From: Agapanthus africanus
Lineage: Eukaryota; Streptophyta; Magnoliopsida; Asparagales; Amaryllidaceae
NCBI GenBank assembly: GCA_030015575.1
Contig: JASDDO010000006.1
Span: forward strand, 105,640,045-105,704,044
Direction of reading: 5' to 3'
DNA: 64,000 nucleotides
The notes under the pieces are model-generated. The model was not told the DNA's origin. It was given only the letters and a program-made list of their open reading frames with translations, and ran no database searches. The translations under genes were made by a program, and so were the position numbers. Positions 9,179-20,726 of the stretch are shown here, piece after piece. Positions within the stretch are counted from its first letter, which is position 1; each line of letters starts with the position of its first letter.

Positions 9179-12100
9179 GTGACCACACATAGGTTACATC
9201 TAGATAACAAATTGACTGATTCTGACTTATATGAATGGCAAAAGTCTGTCCAGATGTCCATTACCTATGACAAACTGGACCACCCTATTACTACTCAAAA
9301 TCCCGCCGTCCCAGGTCCAGTTTCAACTGTCGCGGATATGGATATCCGTCAGACAAGGGAAAAATATAAAGCAAAAGCCAAGTGCCTCGTGTTAGCTTCA
9401 GTTGATGGTGTATACCAGAAGCAGCACGAGAAGATGGATTTAGTCTCCATATTTCTCCATAACAAAGATTTATATGGAGAGCAGTCTCATATCGCAAGAT
9501 ATGAGACCTCGACTGAGTTAATTCAAGCGAGGTTGGCTGACGGGTTATCTGTAGGGGACAACGTCCTTACAATGACTAGCTGTATTGATGAGCTCGAGGA
9601 CATGGAGACCGCGTTGGGAAACGAGTCAGATACTGACTTGATTCTACAGTCTCTGCCTCCTACCCTGAAGGAAACCAGGGAAGTAGAAGGAAAGAGAAGG
9701 GCAAAAGTTTCGGGACTGGATATAGTAAGAGAGGGACGTTCCTATTGTTATAGGAATGAACATTGGCAGAATGATTGCAGGGCTAGCAAAGCCAGTAGCC
9801 AGGATTCGAAGCATATTGTGGCTTCAGGCTCAAGTGTATTTGTTATTGAGAACTGTTTGTCAATTAACTCTACTTCCTGGGTACTAGATACCAGAGCAGG
9901 ATCTCATATCTGTAATTCATTACATGCTTTGAGAAACCGTAGAGTTATAAAGGTAAGGGATTGGTCTCTCAGAGTTGCAAACGGAATGAGCGTAGATGCT
10001 GAATCCGTGGGAGAATATCGCCTAGGTTTGACAAGTGGGCATATATTGATTCTACGTAACTGTTTGTATGTACCTAGTATGACTTGTAATATCATATCAG
10101 TGTCCTCATTGTCAAGAGAGGGATATGATTTTACATTCGTAAGCGATGTAGTTAACATCCACCTAAATCAAGTTTTGATTGGGTCCGGTACATTAGATAA
10201 CGGTATATACGTATTAAGTCAAGCTCAGGTTTTCAATGTCCAAAACACACTTAAAAGAAAGTCTCCAGAAATAAATCAGGCTTTCTTATGGCATTGTAGA
10301 CTAGGTCACATCAATGAGAGAAGGTTGACTAAGTTACATAGAGAAGGATATTTGAATCCGTTCGAATATCAATCTTATGCTACTTGTGAGTCTTGTCTCA
10401 TAGGAAAGATGACAAAGACTCCGTTTACTGGACACGGAGTAAGAGCAAGCGAGCTCTTAGGACTCGTACACAGTGACGTGTGCGGTCCAATGTCTACACA
10501 TGCGCGAGGTGGTTATTCATACTTCATTACTTTTATGGATGATTTCTCTAGGTATGGATATGTCTTCTTAATGAAGCACAAATCCGAGGTTTTTGAGAAA
10601 TTCCAAGAATACAAGAATGAAGTGGAAAAACAAACAGGCAAGAGTATAAAGACACTGAGATCTGATCAAGGTGGTGAATACTTAAGTGCCGAGTTCCTGG
10701 GTTACTTAAAAGAGAATGGAATTCTCTCTCAGCTTACTCCTCCATACACACCACAACACAACGGTGTATCGGAAAGGAGGAATCGAACCTTATTGGATAT
10801 GGTTCGTTCCATGATGAGTAACGCTGAGTTACCGCGATCATTCTGGGGATATGCACTAGAATCAGCTGCATATCTTTTGAACAAGGTTCCAACCAAAACT
10901 GTGCCTACCACACCATATCAGATGTGGAGTGGGAAGAAACCCTATCTTCAATACCTAAAGCCATGGGGATGTCCAGCTTTTGTAAAAAGGCAGCATGCGG
11001 ACAAGCTCGAGGCACGCACAGTACAGTGTAAGTTTGTGGGATATCCAAAGAACTCCATGGGATATTGTTTCTATTACGCAGAGGAACAAAAGGTTTTTGT
11101 TTCTCGTCATGCCTGCTTCTTGGAAACTGAATTTTTGGAAAATCAGAAGAGTGGGAGCGCAATAGAACTGGAAGAAATTCCAGAACCACAAACTACTACT
11201 GAAAATGTCGTAGGACCAGAAATTCAAGAAGAACTGGACATTCCCACACCACTCCGCAGGAATAGTAGGCAGTCTCATCCGCCCGAGAGATACTACGGTT
11301 TTCTCATAGACGGGGATAGAGAGGATTGCACTATTGACTATGATGAGCCTACTAGCTTCCAACAAGCCATTCAGAGTGGTGACTCAGTAAAATGGCTGGA
11401 TGCAATGCGGACCGAAATGGAGTCTATGTACACTAACAAAGTATGGACTTTGGATATTGCTCCAGATGGGGTAAAACCCGTAGGATGCAAATGGATCTTC
11501 AAGAAGAAGATTTGTGTAGATAGACAGTTGAAACCTATAAGGCTAGACTTGTTGCAAAGGGTTTACGTCAAAGACCTGGTTTGGACTATGACGAAACCAT
11601 TTCTTCAGTGGCTATGCTTAAATCTATTCAAGTCCTTCTTGCTATTGCTGCCTTCCACGATTATGAAATCTGGCAGATGGACGTAAAGACGGCTTTTCTA
11701 AATGGAAATTTGGAAGAAAGCGTCTATATGGATCAGCTAGAGGGATTCATTCACAGTGGGAGCAGCGGTAAAGTATGCAAGCTGCTTAAGTCCATTTATG
11801 GACTAAAGCAGGCATCGCGGAGTTGGAACATCTATTTTGATGATGCTGTCAAAGAATTCGACTTCATCAAAAATCCAGATGAACCTTGCATATAGAGTAA
11901 GATTGTAGGGAGAACTGTAGTATTCCTCATCTTGTACGTGGATGACATTCTCCTAATAGGAAATGATATTCCTATGTTACAGTCAGTCTAAAGATTCTTG
12001 TCATATAAATTCTCCATGAAAGTCCTGGGTGATGCCACCTACATTCTAAGAATCCGGATCTATCGTGATAGATCAAAAAGGATGTTGGGACTTTCATAGT

Positions 12101-12921
12101 CCAGATACATAGACACCATAGGGAAGAGATTCAGTATGGATGATTCTAAGCGCGGTAATCTACCGGCTTGTCACGGAATCACCCTCTCCAAAGAGATGTC
12201 TCCCAAGACTCATTTGGAAAGGGATCGCATGTCAATTATACCTTACACTTCTGCGGTAGGGTTTATAATGTATGCGATGTTATGTACCAGACCAGATGTA
12301 GCATACGCATTGAGCGTAGTAAGCAGGTATCAAGCAAACCCAGGGGAGAAGCACTGGATAGCCGTAAAGAACATTCTCAAGTATCTAAGAAGGACTAAGG
12401 AGATGTTCCTAGTATATGGCGGAAAAGACCTCCAAATGGAGGCCTTTGCCGACTCCGGCTTCCAGAGTGACAAAGATGACTCCAAATCCATGTCGGGTTA
12501 TGTCATTACCCTCAATGGAGGGGCGGTCTATTGGAAGAGTTCCAAACGGGAGACCGTTGCTGACTCAACGATGGAAGCGGAGTACATAGCTGCTTGCGAT
12601 GCCGCAAAAGAAGCAGTCTGGATGAAGAAGTTCCTCACAGAAATTCAGGTGGTTCCTACCAGTGTTGGTCCAATACCACTGTATTGTGACAACAACGGCG
12701 CTATAGCTTTAACGAAGGAACCCAGGTCCTATACGAATTCCAGACACATCTTAAGGCGGTATCACCTGATCAGGGAGATCGTAGATCGCCAAGAGATCGA
12801 GGTGAAGAGAGTAGAGATGGAGAATAATATTGCTGATCCCTTCACAAAGGCCCTTCCTCAGACACAGTTCGAGAGGCTATTCGAGATGATAGGTCTACGA
12901 TATGCCAGCTCATGGCCCTAG
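9179..12921 (+). pseudogene. Copia A gag-pol polyprotein, broken
   Basis: The first open part (9179-11686) begins at a GTG; no ATG fits the gag start. Gag has lost roughly 100 codons compared with copia C, and its zinc knuckle (near residue 200) lacks the first cysteine. Protease has DTR in place of DTG (D237; aga at 9893-9895), probably inactive. GAG-pre-integrase has HHCC residues around 368-411. Integrase keeps D433, D496 and E532 (DD35E). A 1-nt deletion near 11527 shifts the RT frame to that of 11581 onward. YVDD lies at 11935-11946, with stops at 11893 (tag), 11989 (taa) and 12097 (tag). RNase H (12136-12921) looks complete, with ADSGF, MEAEY and CDNNGA. The element cannot make a full polyprotein. 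Confidence 0.92.
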
Positions 12922-12923
12922 TG

Positions 12924-12935
12924 CAAGTGGGAGAT
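12924..12935 (+). other. Copia A polypurine tract
   Basis: The purine-rich caagtgggagat lies directly before the 3' LTR and is expected to prime plus-strand synthesis. It starts two bases after the RNase H stop codon. Confidence 0.85.
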
Positions 12936-14887
12936 TGTTAGTGTATATGCCCTAGGGTCCATTATTGTATCATACTAGCATGTATATTACTTAATGGAAG
13001 GTTGGGATATTCACAATTGTATATACAGTCTTGTTTAAAATGGTAGTATGCTACTTGGTTTGATTCTACTTTAATATGTGCATATGTTTCTTGGAACGTA
13101 TCACTTATACATATTAGTAGAGCCCATAGGATATTTGCTTGATTACCAGCGTCTTGATGGCAGTCACACTAGTGGGGGCTTGGTAATCTGTAAGAAACAT
13201 CCTATACAGGTCCCTGGTCGTTGGATTATCGAGATAGGGCATCGATATTCCGGAGTAGACTAAGTGTGTACGCTTCTCATCCCAGTTGGGGAGATGGTCT
13301 GTCCCACAGCCATCAGTACGTCGTACTGGAGATAGTATACAGGTGCTCGTTAGGTTACGGGTACACCGGACAGGACTCGCCAGGGAACTGATTGGTTGGT
13401 ATTATACCCATCGTCAGTTAACAGTTCCCAGGTGACATGAGCACAGCATAGTCCGCAGACTTGAAACTGCTACTTCGCCTCGAGTGTATCCCACTGTTCT
13501 TAGATTGCTACCCTACCACGGCTCAAAGGAGTCGTGCAAACAGGTAGCAGTTGGGTGCAGTCCCGAGCACTTGGAGGCAGTGGCAGTTAGATAGGATTCG
13601 TCTCTCCCGGTATAGGGAGTTGATATCGCGCTGTGTCAGAGAGCCATTACGCAAAGTCCCTGGCCAGGGCAAGTGAGATATACTGGTAAGTTCCAGTAGC
13701 TTCTCAGGGTGTAATGGGCTTCTCTCCGACACGACTTATACAGCTATTAGGGGACTGACGCTTGACACACCCTAGACTTGATATGTGATAGTCTTAGACG
13801 AACAGACTGGACTGTACGGAGATTGTCACATCAGGCTCAGTAGGGGTTCGGATGGTTTTCCTCATCGGCCTTCTTATCGACAACTACCTGGGGACCGTTA
13901 CGTACAGCTAGTGCCGCTTACGGTCTGTGGTTAAACCCACTGCCAGCGTAGTGTCGAGTCTTTAGAGTCCCACACAGAGAGTTTCCCTGCTCCAGGCGAA
14001 ACGATATAGAGGTCGTATGGTTTTACGACAAGGGTTCGGATGCATACGTGTGTTTACGCACGTACGACTTTTCGGACAGTTTTTACTAGTCGGCTTTGGT
14101 TTAAGCCAGATTCTAGTATAGGGTTACTGGATTTATACTGTCTAAAGTTTTTCTGTGTTTTCACGGCTTGGAGGTGCGTTCTCGTAATTTGTCGGAAAGC
14201 TTCTAGAAGAGTGGTGACTAAGGGGTTATGGTGGCATTGCATTAAATGAGATTAGTGACTCATTTGTGTGATTCATCCAAGTCATTAAAGCATCATAAAT
14301 GCTTAATGACTCATGGAGATGAATCAGTCAAAGATATTTGTGAAGCATGGTTGTTAATTCTATTATTTGATTTTTGGATAAATAATAATGCTTCATATGT
14401 ATCATGACAAGTTCAATATCTCATTTCATTATTATTCTCACCTTCTCTCTCCTCAAGCTCACTCTCTTCAAACCCTAACCCTAACCTCTCATGAGTTGAG
14501 ATCAAGGGTTAGCTAGACTATTACATCCATAACCTCACTTTATATCCCCTAGGTAGCTTAGATTAGCACTTTAAGCAACCTAGTTATCTCAAGTTTGAGA
14601 TTAAGCTTGGCGTAGGAGCTTTCGGGTGGATCGTCTTTGATTCGATGAAGCCGTTGAGGTGCCGATGTTCTAAGGAGCCTACGTGAAGTGGAGGACCGCG
14701 ATGAAGACCCGAAGGACAAGTAACGTGAGGTATAACTTCGTATCCGAGTTGTTAAACCTCTAGTAGTTTGTTAGCAATAGTTTAGAAACGATTCATGCAC
14801 TCAAGTTCATGTTACGAAGCTTTGATAATTGTTTTTCATATATTCCGCCTCCCCGCGAGTTCGTGGGGTGCGTGACATGGACTTACA
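12936..14887 (+). repeat. Copia A 3' LTR
   Basis: It pairs with 5157-7108, has the same length, and is followed by the TSD taagt (14888-14892). Differences from the 5' copy are scattered substitutions. No gene is inside. Confidence 0.95.
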
Positions 14888-14892
14888 TAAGT

Positions 14893-15990
14893 CCGCTGAG
14901 TTGAATAACTCAAAACCTGTGCGTCGTAGGTTGAAAACTATACCCAGGCGATTTCCTCAAATATCACCAATTACAAAGAATTCAAATATAATGAGGATGG
15001 TCACCTAATTTCCAATTGCTTACTCCGTCTCATCATCTGTACAAACCATACAGATGTGAGAAGCATACCTGGTAAATACATACCAAGGAGCAAGGGTTTA
15101 ATTGGGAAATCAGTTTACAATTAACAATGCACAGTGTAATTGAAACATGAAAATGTTTCGAAGGGGTAACCTGGTATTCTTAGTAATCCTCTTCCATAAT
15201 CCAATTCATGACTTTAACCGTATATTTGTTTGCCATCTCCCCAAATCCCTTTATTTGTCTTTATTCATTACCTTTTGTACACCATCATTAGGCTAAGTGG
15301 TTTTCTTCCTTCCCTACCGTTCAGCACGAGCCTATGGTTTGGAAGAAGACTATCCGATAAGCATAATAGGTGTACTCTCCTAATCCTAGGAGTACTCGCA
15401 GCTTGAGAGAAGGTGATGATAAAAGACAACTGAATAATACCTTATTCTATTTCTCCCAATTTGGAAAAAAAGCAAAGGTGAAATAAGAGTGGCGATGAAG
15501 TATGCGGTTTGGTCGTGAATGATAACAGTCGCAATTTACTTTGCACTCTTTCTAATTCATTTATTTGGTCTTTAGTTATTATCTTCTGTACAGCCTACTT
15601 AGGCTAATTGGTTTTCTTCATTCCCTACCTTTCGGCACCTGCCTATGGTTTGGAAGAAGACTATCCAATAAGCATAATAGGTGTACTCTCCTAATCCTAG
15701 GAGTACTCGCAATCTAAGAGAAGGTGATAATAGAAGAAAACTGAATAAACCAATTATATTTCTCCTGAACCTTGATCCATCCTCGAAGAAGTCCCTTCGA
15801 GTTCGTATATAACCATACGATGGATCTATCCAATGGAAGTGGATGTCCGTAGTAATACGGGGTGTTCTGAGAAATACAAAGGGTAAAAGAAGGAGCGGCA
15901 ATGACTTATGCAACTCGGACAATCCAAAAGCTAGTATTTTAAGAAGGTTCGGTCAACTTGGTGATTGAGTCATAGTCTAGGGTCGGTCAA
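14893..15990 (-). other. Copia B internal region with no readable gag
   Basis: From the leader homology to the right, gag should lie here on the minus strand. The acceptor-like tract and gcagcgacctt before gag are present near 15990-16025. No gag, protease or integrase motif can be read. The region instead holds a roughly 310-bp duplication (15240-15925). B was therefore either a gutted, non-autonomous element or is decayed beyond recognition. The sequence at 14893-15240 is unassigned. Confidence 0.45.
15240..15925. repeat. Tandem duplication of about 311 bp
   Basis: The block around 15290-15420 (ttaggctaa-tggttttcttc, cctatggtttggaagaag, agcataataggtgtactc) recurs at 15601-15730 with a few changes. 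Similar flanks occur before (ttatttg-tctt) and after (ggcgatgaagtatgcg versus ggcaatgacttatgca). It lies in the copia B internal region, and no coding sense is evident. Confidence 0.8.
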
Positions 15991-16305
15991 AGGTCGCTGC
16001 CAAAGAGATAGAGAAAAGAAACACTCTGCGTGCACTCTAACCTAGATCAGAATGGTTATCAATTTATCTAATCAGAAAACCTCCCACTGTAATCTCAAAT
16101 TCTCCTCCAAACCTGAAAGAAGAATTAGTCGGGATCACCCAAAGAGTAAACCAACTCATCAGTGGGAATCGGGATCCAACTCTCATCGCATGATAACGTG
16201 ATGGTATCCACTCACGTTATCACACTCCAGAAGGTATGCGCAAGTTTGGCAAGTTTCCTGTATGTTTGAAACTCCCGATGTGATTTTTATCCTATGCTCT
16301 TATGA

Positions 16306-16502
16306 CCTTAACGTAGGCCAACAAATCATAAGTCACATGTCAAGTTCTACCCGTCATTGTCCAGGTTAATTTGAAGCACCCGTACAAGCCCTTGACGTAG
16401 GCCATCATGGCTATACGTCTTTCCCAAAACAACACATCTATCTATGCAACAAATGAATACCCCAGCAGCTACCAAACACTATGCCTTGACGTAGGCCAAC
16501 AA
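16306..16502 (-). other. Three tetraloop hairpins in copia B leader
   Basis: On the minus strand, copies at 16484-16502, 16390-16408 and 16306-16324 read tggcctacgt(c/t)aagg. Each can fold as a short stem with the four-base loop CTAC. All three carry CTAC where all three copia A copies carry TTTC, while the sequence between repeats is nearly the same in A and B. Confidence 0.6.
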
Positions 16503-16643
16503 ACATAGCTTGAATACTACTGACCATCCATAAGAAATGACGGATGGGTACGGCTGGTTTTTGGAGAAAAACCTTTAACGTAATGAACTTGATCTCGTTG
16601 AAGGAACCTGATAGCTTTTTATAAAAATACAGTGGCGAAAACC

Positions 16644-16885
16644 TTTGCTAAAGAGGTCACTCCCGGTGAAGGGATCTCGGCTCTTTCCTCGTCGAAAGAG
16701 GTGCAGGATATTCATAACTGAATACCACGATGCAAAACAACTTGTAATCGACTATAGTGAAGTTATTACCCTGACCCAAACTTCTGCCCAAGGGGTCACT
16801 CCCGGTGAAGGGATCTCGGCCCTTGACTCGTCGAATGAGGTGCTGGATATTCATAACCGAATACCTCTATGCATAACAGAAGGAA
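16644..16885. repeat. Tandem duplication of about 141 bp
   Basis: The block gtcactcccggtgaaggg...ctcgtcgaa.gaggtg..ggatattcataac occurs near 16654 and again near 16795. The copies differ at scattered sites. It lies in the copia B leader, and the open frame through it is a by-product. Confidence 0.85.
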
Positions 16886-18040
16886 ACGTCTTTGTAATAA
16901 CACCTTTTAAAATTGGTTCCAACAACATCAAATATAGGTTTGTTTTATCTTTGCATTGATAAGAATCAATGCAGTCCCATCAATTAATCACACCAGAAAA
17001 GAACGAAATAAAATGTACGTATATGCCATCCGTATTCGTCACTGGGTCCCGTCATTGTCCGTTAGGTTACTTAACTAACGACAGTGCGGGGACTGGGCTA
17101 GTGCGGGTGCAAAATATATACAACATCTACTAGTATACATAAATATATAATAATCGCTCCAGGCATGATAAATGCAACATTACAGAAAAGTAATAAGCAT
17201 CACAGAACAATACAGATAATCTGGGATCCCCGGGTTTCATAGAGCCGCTACTGAAACCCGACGTTCCCTTGGTCGTATGGATAGCCTGTGCAATAAACCT
17301 AGACACCTATGGGTGCGGCAAGTTACCCGCCAAAACCTGAAGCGAGGCAGCCCCCTACAGCAAAGTGAATGGACCGCCCAGCACTTCACAGAATCCGGTA
17401 ACTTGAGCACCCTTCCTTGGGTCAACCTGTACCCCCTACGAGTGCGGCGAATAGCCCGCCAATTCTAGAGTGAAGCCCCCTCCGTCTCAATGCCATAAGA
17501 TGCGGGCCCATTGCCCTCTAGAACTCGGCTATCCGTGCACCCCACCGCAGGGTAATCCTAGCACAGAAAAGAAAATATATACAATAGGTACATCGACCTC
17601 AGCCCGGTCGAGCCCTAAAAGAATATTATACAAAAAGACAGTGACGGCAGTCCACAAGTCAGACACTCGCCCCGCAAAATCAAATGTACAAATAAATCCA
17701 AACAGCACTACCATTGCACACTGCTATCCACCACGACATATCCGCAATATTACAACACAACACAGAACATCAACGCGAATGTCATGTTCGCGAATCCGTT
17801 TAAAAGAACTATAGCAATTAGACGTAATTTACTGCTCGAATGACGTTCACGGTCGGAGATATAATATAAGTACTGTAAACTAACAAGTTTAAAATTTCGA
17901 TCGACAAAACTTCGCGAAGTGGGCCCCACGTACATCTGGTGTACAGTAATAAAATCTGGGCCCAAAAGAAATATACCAAAAACCACAATTTACTATGGAG
18001 AACACACTGTAGAAATTTGACTCATTGTTCTCACAATATC

Positions 18041-18085
18041 GCGGCGGATCCGCGAACAAACCCTTGTTTGGGCCGCGGATCCGCG
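18041..18085 (-). other. Paired GGATCC palindromes in copia B leader
   Basis: gcggatccgc (18044-18053) and cgcggatccgcg (18074-18085) have their GGATCC cores 31 bp apart. Between them aacaa-accc-ttgtt can form a small hairpin. In element orientation the pair starts about 211 nt after the primer site, the same place as in copia A. Confidence 0.7.
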
Positions 18086-18282
18086 TCCGTACTGTGGGAT
18101 CACATGATGAAATTTCACCAGTTTTCTTCAAGAAGCCTGCACAATTTTCTGTGATGCTCAAAATAATTTTTAGACCTGATTTAAAATCGACAGAAACTTT
18201 GTACAGAAAATTGTAGTTTTGCGAAAATCCGTTCGATCGATGTTTTAAACGCGTTAGCACAAGTTTGTAAAGCTTAATGGCG

Positions 18283-18296
18283 TGGCTCTGATATCA
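18283..18296 (-). other. Copia B primer-binding site
   Basis: Minus-strand tgatatcagagcca directly follows the LTR end. It differs at one base from the initiator tRNA-Met site of copia A. Confidence 0.85.
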
Positions 18297-20419
18297 TGTA
18301 AGCCTACGGAAGCGCCCCGCCGTCTTTCAGACGCCAAATGAGGAACAAAAACTTTTATAACTGGCGCTATCGCATACTATAACCCGGATATGCCATTAAC
18401 GCTAAACTAACATACTGTAAAGAGGGTAGAAATGTTATACCGAACGATCCGAGTCCTTCGTTCTTTAACCATCATCCCACGCTTTGTTGCGGCTGCTCCG
18501 ATATCCTTAATCTCCAGTCTTCTCGTCCAGGTGGCACCACGTCGACGGATCGTTAAATGGGCTCCCGCCTCTGAACCGAGGCAACTCGATCATCAAGTCT
18601 GCCAAAAGAGATGACAAAGATTGATGTAGAGAATGAGTAGAACACTTTGTCTCGTTACATCCAAAGCTATGGATGAACGGTTAATGAAGTTGCCTTTTTG
18701 GATCGGGTGAAATGAGAAATCAACCTATGAAATATCCATGAAGCGAATTTCATATACTTTTTCCAAATGAGCCAATCACTTTTCACCAAGAGGGGGCCGG
18801 CCACTATAAGAAGAGGAGGGAGGTGAGTGTAGGAGCAAGGGGTGGTAATCATAAGGTAAAAGATCAAGGAGAAATATCTTAAAGCTTTACAAGAAACATT
18901 AATGCTAAAGGTGACTCACTAATACACCTTGCATAAACATTAATGCAACAAATGATTCATCTAACCTAGTCATCAACTAATTAAATGCAACTAATGAATC
19001 AAGAACACCTCACTAATCCTAGTCACAACTTCTAGAAGCTTCCACACACATCACCCTCATGACTCACCTGAGTGACAAAAAGATAAATCCGCATTTAACT
19101 GAATGTATAATACGGGTGATAGAAAACTGGAAACTGGCAAATTCCAAAAGTGATCCTGAAACGAATTTCAGGATAACCCCGTAACAGTATAAACATACCC
19201 GCATTTGTATTACGACCGAATACAAATGCAACTGAGACGAAGATATTATATCTACACAGTATAATACTTGGATCTGGCTTAAACCAAAGCCTACCAGTAT
19301 TATCTGCCCGAAATATGACACGTGCGTAAACACACGTGCATTTTCCGAACCGTGCCATAATACCATACGGCCTCTACAACGTTTCGCCCGAACTTGGGAA
19401 AATGTCTATGGTGGACTCTAATGAATCATCAACATACTGGCACTGGGTATAACCTCTAGCACGTCAGAGGTACTAGCTGTACGTAACGGTTGCCTATGTA
19501 TTGATCGGAAGGGAAGCTGACGAGCGAACTCATCCAGAAACCCTACTGAGTTTTACTGTGACAATATCCGTAAAGTCCGGTCCGTTCGTCTATGAGTATC
19601 GCATATAAGGCCTAGAGGGATGGTAAACGTCAGACCCCAATAGCTGTATAAGTCGTGTCGGAGTGAAGACCAGAACACCCTGAGATACTACTGGAATACC
19701 TTCCAGGAAATCCCGATTACCCTGGCCATGGATTTAGTGTAATGGCTCTCCTAAACACAACGCGATCTCACCCCCAATAGCGGGAGAGACGAATCCCTGA
19801 AGATCCGCTCACTGCCTCCATGTGGCTCGGGACTGTACCCAATTAAAACAAGTTTGCACGACTCCTTTGAGCCGTGGTAGGGTAGTAATCAAAGCACAGT
19901 GGGAACTCACACGAGACAAATGACGATCCCAGGTCGACAGACTAACCTGTACACATGTCACCAGGAAACTGTTATCTGACGATATGTATAATACGAATTA
20001 GCATGTTCCCGGCGAGTCATGTCCGGTGTACTCATAACCCAATGAGCACCTGTATACATCTTAGGTGATCCAACTAACACCAATGGCTTGTGAGAACGGC
20101 CACCGCCCCTCGTCGGAGTATCGACTGTATACACTAGTCTACTTTGGAGTATCGATGCCCTTTCTCGAAACTCCCACGACTAGGGACACTTTAAGGATGT
20201 GCTTATAGACCCCAGCTCCCACATATATGATCGCCATCATACTACTGGTAGTCAAGCAAGATTCTAAGGGCTCTATCAAAGTGTAACAGTGATAAAGACA
20301 AACCAGATAGCTTACTATCATCTCGAGTAAGACTGTTTTATCAGTATAGGCCCATCCTCAATCATAACAATCACGTACATGCGATCTAATAATTGACTTT
20401 GAGGGCACTATATCCAACA
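18297..20419 (-). repeat. Copia B 5' LTR
   Basis: On the minus strand it starts tgttggatatagtgccc and ends gtaggcttaca beside the primer site; length 2123 bp. It is homologous to 2074-4163 and, more weakly, to the A and C LTRs. tcttg (20420-20424) would be its TSD, but the other end is outside the window. No gene is present. Confidence 0.85.
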
Positions 20420-20726
20420 TCTTGGAGAGTCGGTTGGTCCGCTTGGAGAACCTGGAGCTTGTGCCGTTTCCCTCGGGTGGATCATCGGAGATGAAGGAAG
20501 ACCAGCGACCAAAGTCGATCCGCATCACTAGGAGCTTGGAAATGGTTGAAGACCCGAAGGACATAATCCATTAGGTATAACCATTCTATCTCTTTTTGGT
20601 AGCTAGTTAGTTTTAGGGTTAATGGTTTCGATCTTGTTAATCGGGTAATGGTAGCGCCGGGTTTTAGAAAATTTTTGTTCCGCATTTGGCCACGGTTGGA
20701 TGGCCGGGGCGCACCCATAACCCTTC
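20420..20726 (+). mobile_element. 3' fragment of another copia-type LTR
   Basis: The segment has the features of the last 300 bp of B-type LTRs: gaagacccgaagga, ggttaatggt, gtagcgccgggtttt, ttccgcattt and ggccggggcg. It is plus-oriented and truncated before the terminal aca. Copia B appears to have inserted into this LTR, whose left part would lie beyond the window start. Confidence 0.55.

Larger units (their letters stand above)
5157..14887 (+). mobile_element. Copia element A, full length but defective
   Basis: Two LTRs of equal length (1952 bp) start tgttagtg and end gacttaca. An initiator tRNA-Met primer site and a polypurine tract flank the internal region, and a perfect 5-bp TSD (taagt) lies at 5152-5156 and 14888-14892. 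By eye the LTRs differ at about 90-100 sites (about 5%), so this insertion is older than gypsy-1 and E. The order gag-PR-INT-RT-RNase H is that of Ty1/copia. The long leader and sequence suggest the Tork/Angela side of copia, but the clade is not certain. Confidence 0.95.
15991..18282 (-). other. Copia B untranslated leader
   Basis: Read on the minus strand this matches the copia A leader over much of its length: the palindrome pair, the G/T-rich block (17240-17460), and the three-hairpin region (16306-16502). The segment homologous to the shared 85-bp module is missing near 16090-16190. About 2.3 kb hold no gene; ORFs here are short and overlap the repeats. Confidence 0.7.

Noticed and set aside
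17470..17814. 114-codon ORF in the copia B leader
   Set aside because: Opposite strand to the element, no domain, and not kept in the homologous copia A leader.
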